A DNA stretch of 32,990 nucleotides from Deltaproteobacteria bacterium UBA5756 (GTDB lineage Bacteria > Desulfobacterota > Syntrophorhabdia > Syntrophorhabdales > Syntrophorhabdaceae): NCBI GenBank assembly GCA_002418985.1, contig DIFE01000026.1:3401-36390 (forward strand), written 5' to 3'. Below, one piece after another: positions 24,642 to 31,320 of the stretch. How positions within the stretch are numbered: the first letter of the stretch is position 1; every line of letters begins with the position of its first letter. Under the pieces are notes generated by a model that searched no databases, was not told the DNA's origin, and worked only from the letters and a program-made list of their open reading frames with translations. A program made the position numbers and the translations under genes.

Positions 24642-25383
24642 CGATCCCCTCGGCTTCGTCCTTTCTGAGCGACAAATGATAGCCCTTCACCTTTATATCG
24701 ATGGGATCTCCGAGCGGTGCGACCCGCTCGAGCTCGATGACCGAACCCGGTGTAACCCCCATCTCGAGTATCCTCTTGCCTGCCTGGCTCCGGCCGCGCA
24801 CCTTTACCACCTTGCATTTCTGACCCGGTTTCAGGTCTTTTAATCTCGACGTTTCCATTGTCTTTACACCTCCGGTTTTCGTACGTTGTTTCTCTTCGTC
24901 AAGGCACGTCTCTATGCACTTCACGCAATTATCCCGTGTGCCCTCTTGATCGCAGTGATAGCTGAAACCTTTTATCCACTTTTGACCTCCCCGGGGGCAG
25001 GTCTCGACAAACTCGACAAACTTGACAAACCGGTCAACTATCCCCTTCGGGATGGAATGTTCCATCTGGCATGCTGCCACATCCGCGTCGGCATCGGGCA
25101 CGGCAAGCACCTCTACGAAAAAATCGTGGAGCACTTCGTGTCTGCGAACGACGTCTTTCGCCGCCACCTCTCCCGCCTGCGTAAGGGTTATGAGATCATA
25201 AGGGGAATAATTGATCAGCTTCCTTTCGGCCAGCGAGCGCAACGCCCCCGTCACAGAGGCATAGCTCACCTTGAGCCTTCGCGCAATGTCGCGCGGCTTC
25301 ACAGCGTGCTTCTCGGCAATAATGTGAAATATCGCCTCCAGGTAGTCCTCAAGACTTGCTGTCAGTGTTTCAGTTGCAGTCAT
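24625..25383 (-). CDS. DtxR/MntR-type metal-dependent repressor fused to a FeoA domain
   Basis: A 252-residue protein. Residues 1-65 form a winged helix-turn-helix (LEDYLEAIFHI, VKPRDIARRLKVSYASVTGALRSL); about 65-130 is the dimer and metal-binding domain (RHEVLHDFFVEVL, then CQMEHSIP with the C-x2-E-H ligands of DtxR). A cysteine-rich segment at about 128-165 (ETCPRGG, YHCDQEG, NCVKCIETC) links to a C-terminal FeoA/SH3-like domain (LKPGQKCKVVKVRG, RILEMGVTPGSVIELE). Iron(II) is the likely co-repressor from its position at the head of the feo operon. The start at 25383 has a GGGGGA site; the upstream ATG at 25410 is inside the operator. Autoregulation is implied by that operator. Confidence 0.92.
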   Translation of the reverse strand: MTATETLTASLEDYLEAIFHIIAEKHAVKPRDIARRLKVSYASVTGALRSLAERKLINYSPYDLITLTQAGEVAAKDVVRRHEVLHDFFVEVLAVPDADADVAACQMEHSIPKGIVDRFVKFVEFVETCPRGGQKWIKGFSYHCDQEGTRDNCVKCIETCLDEEKQRTKTGGVKTMETSRLKDLKPGQKCKVVKVRGRSQAGKRILEMGVTPGSVIELERVAPLGDPIDIKVKGYHLSLRKDEAEGIDVELI

Positions 25384-25404
25384 CCTGTTTTCCCCCTGCC
25401 GTAA

Positions 25405-25452
25405 GTTCATTAGCCATGCCTAACTTTATACTTCAACGCTAAGCATTTTACA
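25405..25452 (-). promoter_or_regulatory. Promoter and DtxR-type operator of the dtxR-feoA operon
   Basis: On the minus strand TTGTAA (25452-25447), a 17-base spacer and TATAAA (25429-25424) form a good sigma-70 promoter. The operator follows immediately: GTTAGGCATGGCTAA, its plus-strand form TTAGCCATGCCTAACTTTA matching the feoB site at 18 of 19 positions. The left arm is less symmetric than at feoB. Confidence 0.75.
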
Positions 25453-25485
25453 AGTAGTTTTTTTGAAACCCCGGAAATTTGCATT

Positions 25486-25511
25486 AAAAAGCGGCACCCA
25501 CTGGGTACCGC
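25486..25511 (-). terminator. Intrinsic terminator after the aldo/keto reductase
   Basis: On the minus strand GCGGTACCC (25511-25503), a 3-base loop, and GGGTGCCGC (25499-25491) form a 9-pair stem with one wobble pair, followed by TTTTTAATG. It lies 41 bases past the aldo/keto reductase stop and upstream of the dtxR promoter. Confidence 0.82.
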
Positions 25512-25552
25512 CATATACGCCCTTTCACATATGTCTCTTGCCCTGCCGGCCC

Positions 25553-26497
25553 CTAGCCTTCGTAGACCTCCCGCGAGGACTTCTCGAGGATAGCCGATTC
25601 ATCTTCGTTAAGATCGATGGGGATACCGGCAATGTTTTCAGTAACCTGATCCGCCGACCTGGCACCGACGATCACCGCTTTTACGCCCGGCCGTCCAAGG
25701 AGCCATGAGAGGGCTACAGCGCCCGCTGTCGTCCCTTTGTGTCCTGCTATTGTCTCCATGTCATCGACAAGGCGCCGCACCTTCAGCCAGTATTTCGGTT
25801 TAAAATGACGGTAAAAAAACGATCGCGCATCGCCTTTTTTAAATTGCGGGCACTCCCGGTACTTTCCCGTGAGCATCCCGGCTCCAAGACAGCCATAGGG
25901 GAATACATTGATTTCATGCTCCACACAAAGGGCGAGAAGCTCTTTCTCGACCGTCCTCTCGAGGAGGGAGTAATGGGGCTGCAAAGAGAAGACCGAGGCG
26001 TGGCGCAGAGTGTCACGGAGTTCCGTACCGCTGAAATTGGAAACGCCGATGTGCCGTATCTTTCCTTGCTGCCTGAATTTTACAAGCGCCGTCATCGTCT
26101 CTTCGATAGGGGTCCGGGGATCAGGCCAGTGGCACTGGTAGAGGTCAATGAATTCCGTCTGAAGGCGCTTCAAGGACCCGTGGAGATCCTTCTCAATGTA
26201 CGAAGGAGAAAGATCATGCTCATATTTGCGGGTATAGATGTCGAGACCACATTTCGTCGCCAGAAAGACCTTATCCCTCTTGCTGTGGATCACCTTGCCG
26301 ACTAATTCCTCGGCATGACCGTCTCCGTATACCGGGGCTGTGTCGATTGCATTTATGCCGCTGTCGAGGGCCGTCTCGATGGCCCGGACCGCATTTGCCT
26401 CATCATATGCACCCCAGTTGCTGCCCCCTATCGCCCATGTTCCAAGAATAAGCGCCGATATCCCGGTATCGGCATTATTCAGTTTTACCTGTTTCAT
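25553..26497 (-). CDS. Aldo/keto reductase
   Basis: A 314-residue NAD(P)H-dependent oxidoreductase with the (beta/alpha)8 fold. The catalytic tetrad is visible: D52 and Y57 (NAIDTAPVYGDG), K82 (FLATKCG) and H123 (YQCHWPD). The cofactor pattern GVSNFSG lies at about 158-164 and GARSADQVTENI near the end. Length is typical of the AKR family of 'YajO / voltage-gated channel beta subunit' type. The physiological carbonyl substrate cannot be told. It starts 3 bases after the stop of the DUF2950 gene and ends before its own terminator, so it is the last gene of that unit. Confidence 0.92.
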   Translation of the reverse strand: MKQVKLNNADTGISALILGTWAIGGSNWGAYDEANAVRAIETALDSGINAIDTAPVYGDGHAEELVGKVIHSKRDKVFLATKCGLDIYTRKYEHDLSPSYIEKDLHGSLKRLQTEFIDLYQCHWPDPRTPIEETMTALVKFRQQGKIRHIGVSNFSGTELRDTLRHASVFSLQPHYSLLERTVEKELLALCVEHEINVFPYGCLGAGMLTGKYRECPQFKKGDARSFFYRHFKPKYWLKVRRLVDDMETIAGHKGTTAGAVALSWLLGRPGVKAVIVGARSADQVTENIAGIPIDLNEDESAILEKSSREVYEG

Positions 26498-26500
26498 ATT

Positions 26501-27474
26501 TCACTGCACCTTTTTCCAGGAATCATCGGGATCGAATGTCTTCATCACACCGGCGGTCTTTGCCGTGTTCTTGCCCAGATTCTTCTCGTACACGACGCCA
26601 TCCTGGTTGACGATGAAGGTCATAATTCCCGTTATCCCATACTGAGCGGGGTAGGCAACGAGGGCAAAGCCTCCGATCATCCTGTCCTTCACGACGTAGT
26701 CATAGGCACCTCCGGGGGCATTTTTTCCCTGGGCGCTGAGTATCCTGTAGAAATAACCGTGATACGGCGCGGGCTTACCCCCGCCCGCTTCGGCGCGTAG
26801 CCTTCTTTACGTGCCCGGACCATAAAAATCCCCAGGGGGCTGGGTTCTTCTCCGTCCTTCGTCTCCCAGTAGAGCCCGTTGCGGGTTCCCGGATCGCTGA
26901 CAAACTTCCGTGCGTATTCGGTAAGGCCGTCTTTCTGACCAACCAATCTTGCGTAATCCTTCTGTGCATCCACGTAGGCAAGACAGGCCTGGACGGTGCC
27001 AAGCTCATTTCTGCCTATCCTTCTGTGAAGTATTTCCGCCTTGCCTGCCTTTGTGTCGAAGACCCACCTCTCCCCTTTCTTGACGACGGGGATCGGGAAT
27101 GGCCATTCATTGTTGCCGACGTACAAAAAGACCCTGTTGTCTGTCGACGTATCGATCCTGTTCTTTTCCTTGTAAGCGGCAACGAAGCGATCGAAGAGGT
27201 CCTTATCCGCCGCCTGATCGCCGGAGATGATAACGCCCTTTGCATCCGAACCGAACAGGGCAAACATCGCTTTCCTGTCCTTCGCCATCGCGGCATCTGC
27301 CAGAACCCGGACCGCCTCTTCGGGAGAGGCGAAAGTCAACTGTTTGACTAATTTCCCCCCGGCCGCAAATGTTTCAGTCCCCGACAGGAGCATCGCAAAC
27401 AGGACGGCTGCACCCAAAGCAATGCCGGACCTTACCATCGACAAAAGCTTTATTCTATTTATAACGCGGATCAT
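26501..27474 (-). pseudogene. DUF2950 family periplasmic protein, frameshifted
   Basis: A secreted DUF2950 protein split in two frames. The first part (to a stop at 26689) has a signal peptide (GIALGAAVLFAMLLSG then FAAG) and the family body, such as ASPEEAVRVLADA, VGNNEWPFPIPVVK, and FDTKAGKAEILHRRIGRNEL. After KEGYAPKRAG it leaves the family frame; the correct continuation, GKPAPYHGYFYRILSAQGKN and then MIGGFALVAYPAQYG to SWKKV, lies in the next frame. Adding one base to the five-C run at 26778-26782 (G run on the coding strand) restores one protein of about 324 residues. Whether this is a real mutation, a slipping site or a sequencing error cannot be decided here. GAGGAGG precedes the ATG. 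It follows the DUF3300 gene, a known pairing. Confidence 0.85.
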
Positions 27475-27526
27475 ACGTTTTCCTCCTCGTAAGATTGATC
27501 AGGCACATCACAACTGTTGAGAGAGC

Positions 27527-28743
27527 TTAACGGCGTCGGCCGCCGCCTGCTCCCCGGTTGAAACCTGCGCCCGACTCCCGTGCCCCGCCTGATTGAAGAC
27601 CGGACACGCTCTCACGGCTCGTACGGCCGCGGTCACTTGCCACTTTAGTCTCCGCGCCGCTCCGATCCATTCCCTGAAAGGCATTGCCGCCTCCTGATCG
27701 CCCGGTGGTGCCGCGGTCATAACCGGGCGTCGCGGGCCGGGTGCCCGTGGACGTTCTACCCTGTCCCATCGTCTGTTTTCCCGAACGGTCGCCGGTCTTC
27801 GCCTGTTGTCCCCTTGAGTCGGGTGAATAACCTCTGAAGTCTTTCCTGGTATCGGAGCCGGGCCTCGGGGCCTGTCCGTATTTTGCGCTCGTGGTCTGGT
27901 CCCGGTAGGCCACACCCTTGCGATGATCCGGGTCATGCTTCCACTCGCCCTGACCTGAGGGATTCGTCGATACCTTTCTTGCGTAGTTCGTTCTGTTGAT
28001 CTGGTTATTGATGGTAGCGTTTCTGTTGACGTTTACGTTCACGTCTCCATGGTTCCAGTTGCATCCTCCCCATGCATAGCCCCAGGCGGCACCGACGGCC
28101 ACGCCAGCGGCAAAGGAGAATGCGGCCGTCCCCGCCACGTATCCGGGCGGGTAATAATAGTAAGGGGGTAGGCCGGATAAAGCCACGCTCCGTAAACGAT
28201 TGTGGGGTTATATGCGGGCACGTAAATTACCTGGGGGTTCGCCGGCTGTATCACAATGGCTTGTTCCTGCACGACGACCTTTTGTTCCTTCGTCGTCTTC
28301 AGATTTCCCTGCGCCTGTGCTTTGGCCCTCAGTTTCTGGACGGCGTTCATCACGTCCTTCTGCTGGGCAAGGAATGCATCCCCCAGCTTCTGCGTCCAAT
28401 CGAGCTTCTCGTTCATCATGGCCAACACCGAAGGGAAGTTAACAAGGGACTTGACGCTGGGGTCCCAGGTCTGCTTCTCCAAGGCCAACGTCAGCTGGTT
28501 TCCTTTAAGGTTGGAATTCGCTTTCTGCCACCTGGCTGCCTCGACTACCTCGAGGGGATACGTCGACGCCATGAGTATCTGCGCCACGAGATCGTCGGGG
28601 TAGAGGGCGATGGGTGCAACCAGTTGTTCCACCTCTTCCTGTTTAAAGACAGGCTTCAATGAGCCCTGTGCAAATACTCCCGCGGGAACAACCAGGGATA
28701 ATGCAATAAACCATATCAAGGTTCGTGCAAACACTTTGTTCAT
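27527..28743 (-). pseudogene. DUF3300 family protein, frameshifted
   Basis: A secreted DUF3300 protein split in two frames. The N-terminal part has a signal peptide (ALSLVVPAGVFAQG) and the family core EEVEQLVAPIALYPDDLVAQ, then STYPLEVVEAARWQ and VIYVPAYNPTIVYGAW. It should continue YPAYPPYYYYPPGYVAG, but that lies in the next frame, followed by a glycine-rich membrane-like stretch (AGTAAFSFAAGVAVGAAWGY) and a long G/R/S/N-rich disordered tail to residue end RRR. One extra base in the five-G run at 28164-28168 (C run on the coding strand) restores one frame of about 405 residues. AGGAGG lies 6 bases before the ATG at 28743. Family function is unknown; envelope location is expected. Confidence 0.85.
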
Positions 28744-28914
28744 AATGCTCCTCCTGATTTATAGGAAAGACAACTACGACAAACTCTGCAATAACGGCAG
28801 CCTCGTTCTCAACCTGACAATACTCAAGCCACCTCTGTTCTTCCCGTGAACTACAAAAAAATCATATAGGGGCCAATCCTTTTTTCCCTTGAACCCGGAA
28901 ACACCGAACCGTCG

Positions 28915-29793
28915 TTATATTTCAAGCCATGAATCGGAATAGAGCGTCCGGCCCATGAGTACCCGGGTTGTTTTTACGTAATCGCCCTCTTCCTTCGAAA
29001 GCGCCGAGAGATCAACCTGTTCGCCATCCATGACCCGGTGGATCAACGTTTCCAGCTCCCGCGCCTCTCCACGGGCGATGGCGATGAGTTCCCTATCAAA
29101 GGCGTCGACTATGGCCGAGTACATGCCGTACCGTTTGAGCATGACAAGATATGTCCTGTTCATTATAGCCCTTAAGTGACCGGGAACACCATTGGAGACG
29201 TTCGACAGGCCGCAGGTGGACTTCGAGGAGGGTGCAAGATCGGGAAGCATCATCACGAATTCCGTGCATCCCTGAATCTGCAGCTGCTGGGTATTCACCG
29301 GAAGAATGATCGGGTCGATCCATATATCGTCATCGGGTATACCGTAACTTGCCGCGGCAGCCATAATCTCCGCCGCACACAGTCCCCGTTCGTTGGCGTC
29401 ACGGGGAATTCCCTCGGCGCTGAGCGTCAGCCCGATGAATGGCGCATTGTACTTCTTCGCCATGGGCATCAGGGCTTCCATCCTGTCGGGTCGTGCTGAA
29501 ATGGAGTTTATAAGAGCCCTCGCTTTCGCTGCCCTTAATCCCGCTTCAATGGCATCAACATTCGAGGTGTCCAGGGAAAGGGGGAGATCCGTCACCTCCT
29601 GCACTACGTTTACGAGCCATTCCATGAAGTCCGGACCGGTCTTTCGTGCAGGTCCGATATTGAGGTCGATCATGTCCATACCGGCTCGAGTCTCCGCCAG
29701 AGCCATCTCCTGGATCGGCCCCGCATCCCTGTTCTGGAACGCCTCGCCGAGCCTCTTAGACATAACATTTAAGTTCTCGCCTATAAGAAACAC
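28915..29793 (-). CDS. acsE: Methyltetrahydrofolate:corrinoid/iron-sulfur protein methyltransferase (AcsE-like)
   Basis: A 292-residue pterin-binding TIM-barrel enzyme. It should move the methyl group of methyl-tetrahydrofolate to the cobalt of the corrinoid iron-sulfur protein in the Wood-Ljungdahl pathway. Supporting motifs are LIGENLNVMSKRLGEAF, AGMDMIDLNIGPARKTGP, PLSLDTSNVDAIEAGL (pterin-binding aspartate and asparagine), IWIDPIILPV, and STCGLSNVSNGVPGHLRA. I set the start at the GTG at 29793 because GGAGG lies 5 bases before it; a TTG four codons earlier is part of that ribosome site. It follows acsC by about 86 bases that hold repeat copy B. It could also work in the reverse, acetyl-oxidising direction. 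Confidence 0.88.
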   Translation of the reverse strand: MFLIGENLNVMSKRLGEAFQNRDAGPIQEMALAETRAGMDMIDLNIGPARKTGPDFMEWLVNVVQEVTDLPLSLDTSNVDAIEAGLRAAKARALINSISARPDRMEALMPMAKKYNAPFIGLTLSAEGIPRDANERGLCAAEIMAAAASYGIPDDDIWIDPIILPVNTQQLQIQGCTEFVMMLPDLAPSSKSTCGLSNVSNGVPGHLRAIMNRTYLVMLKRYGMYSAIVDAFDRELIAIARGEARELETLIHRVMDGEQVDLSALSKEEGDYVKTTRVLMGRTLYSDSWLEI

Positions 29794-29810
29794 GATAACC
29801 TCCAATGAAG

Positions 29811-29894
29811 ATGGGTCATGGGTGATAGGTTATAGGTAATGGGAAGACATGGCGGTCCTTGCCCATCACCTATCACCCATTACCTATTACCCAT
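29811..29894. repeat. Inverted repeat of degenerate 7-bp units (copy B)
   Basis: Minus strand begins ATGGGTAATAGGTAATGGG and runs in RGGTNAT units to a G/C-containing centre (about 29843-29862), then returns as the complement to ATGACCCAT. Arms are about 32 bases. It fills the acsC-acsE gap and encodes the last three sense codons and stop of acsC. Confidence 0.85.
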
Positions 29895-31223
29895 CGTTTT
29901 CAAATACGCCGGCAAATGTGCTGCCTCGCGCGGGCCTATCAGTATTTTCCAGCCTGGCAGTTCCTCTTCCAGATCGCCCAGTATCGCGGCGGCGTAGCCG
30001 GGGATGATAAGATTCCTGTGTTTGATCTTTTCCTCGACCCCGGACTTCTTTATGAAGGAGCCAACAAGATCGCCGACGAACTTTCCGGCAGCCCAGGCGG
30101 TCATGACCGAAAGCCCTTCCGTGTCCATGATGCAAAGCCAGCTTGGTACGCGGGAATTCTCAATCTCCCCGCTGACTATGAAATAGGTAAGGGAGAAATT
30201 GCAGGTTACGACAACCGGCGAATTCTCGTCGGGATTGTTAATGGGGTATATCCCCTCCTTCGTCGTCATCGGACGCTGGGGATCGGTGTAAATGTTCAGT
30301 CTTTGGAGGAGGAGCGGAAATATCGTTTCACCGGTGATATCGCTGAGGACGATGATACTCGCATACTTTGCCACGAAAAGCGATGCGATGAGAGTCTCCT
30401 TCATCGGGTCGTCCGTCATTTCGCAGGGGAAGGTGATCGTCGGAAAACCGAGAGGCTTGAACTTGGAGACAAGCGCGGCCCTCCTGATCGCGACCTGGTC
30501 GGTGAAAGAATTCTTGATGCCCCGGGAAGAGGTATCGATTACGAGATCTTTAAGTCCCATGGCCACAAGTTTTTCAGTCAGACCCGCCACATCGTCGAAC
30601 CCATTGCCCACAACGGCAAGGGGCAACCCGTATTCCTTTGCAAGAGAACCGAAGGTTTCATAATTCTCCCCGGTCGCACCGTAAATGAGAGGCTTCTTGT
30701 CCCGTATAATATCGAGCGCTTCTTTCATCACCGCGGCGTCACTGCAGATAAGAATCACAGAACACGGTCTTGCCGCGGCCTTTTTTACAACGGCAAGAAA
30801 ACCTTCCTTATTTCCCGTAAACTTGATCGCGGCAATCTCGGGCTTCATCGTGACTCCCACCCGCTCATACCGGAAATATTCGAGGGCTGTAAGGCGACGC
30901 TCCACTTCACCCTCATCCATCACATCGGTTATCAGAACCGCGATACCCGGCTTATTGAAAAAGGTCTTCTCGTGGCGGAACAGCACCGTCTCCCCGCCTA
31001 TCTTTATGCCGTAGTCGTCAACGCCGATGGAAAGCTGTCGGATCGGCGGAGCGGCCGCATCGGAAAGTTCGTCCTTCGCCCCGGCCGAGACGTGCGGACA
31101 TAGGTCAAGCTCCGTCTTTCCCGCGGCCAGCGCCATGGCAAAGGCAAGGCACGTCGGAAACTTACACTCCCCGCAGTTTGTCTTGGGAAGAAGTTTCAAG
31201 ATCTGAATCCCCGTTAACGCCAT
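29880..31223 (-). CDS. acsC: Corrinoid/iron-sulfur protein large subunit (acetyl-CoA synthase complex)
   Basis: A 447-residue AcsC (CfsA, gamma subunit). It holds the methyl-carrying corrinoid with the AcsD partner and passes the methyl group to the A-cluster of acetyl-CoA synthase. The N-terminal 4Fe-4S site is C17, C20, C25 and C42 (KTNCGECKFPTC, then DLCP), the spacing expected for this subunit. The middle is a TIM-barrel (PGIAVLITDVMDEGEVERRL, KPLIYGATGENYETF) and the C-terminal corrinoid-binding part includes VVVTCNFSLTYFIVSGEIE and AAWAAGKFVGDLVG. AAGGAG lies 6 bases before the ATG. Its last residues, ending GNR, and its stop are encoded by repeat copy B. The acsD gene is not seen in the window. 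Confidence 0.95.
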   Translation of the reverse strand: MALTGIQILKLLPKTNCGECKFPTCLAFAMALAAGKTELDLCPHVSAGAKDELSDAAAPPIRQLSIGVDDYGIKIGGETVLFRHEKTFFNKPGIAVLITDVMDEGEVERRLTALEYFRYERVGVTMKPEIAAIKFTGNKEGFLAVVKKAAARPCSVILICSDAAVMKEALDIIRDKKPLIYGATGENYETFGSLAKEYGLPLAVVGNGFDDVAGLTEKLVAMGLKDLVIDTSSRGIKNSFTDQVAIRRAALVSKFKPLGFPTITFPCEMTDDPMKETLIASLFVAKYASIIVLSDITGETIFPLLLQRLNIYTDPQRPMTTKEGIYPINNPDENSPVVVTCNFSLTYFIVSGEIENSRVPSWLCIMDTEGLSVMTAWAAGKFVGDLVGSFIKKSGVEEKIKHRNLIIPGYAAAILGDLEEELPGWKILIGPREAAHLPAYLKTMGNR

Positions 31224-31245
31224 CGATATCTCCTTTCGAAAAAAT

Positions 31246-31316
31246 ACAGGTAATGGGTTATGGGAAATGATAAAAGATTCTTACCTATAACCTATAACCC
31301 ATTACCTATTACCTGT
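31246..31316. repeat. Inverted repeat of degenerate 7-bp units (copy C)
   Basis: Minus strand begins ACAGGTAATAGGTAATGGG, continues in RGGTNAT units, has an A/T-rich centre (about 31265-31280) and ends as the complement ...CCCATTACCTGT. It lies between acsB and acsC, 4 bases after the acsB stop, outside both genes. The outer ACAGGT/ACCTGT ends match copy A. Confidence 0.85.
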
Positions 31317-31320
31317 CTTC

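Noticed and set aside
28744..28914. Promoter or small gene between acsE and the DUF3300 gene
   Set aside because: A TATAAA lies near the DUF3300 start, but no -35 is placed correctly and the leader would be too short for the ribosome site. No coding frame is convincing.
29859..31103. A 414-codon open frame on the plus strand
   Set aside because: It is antisense to acsC, which is certain from its Fe-S motif.
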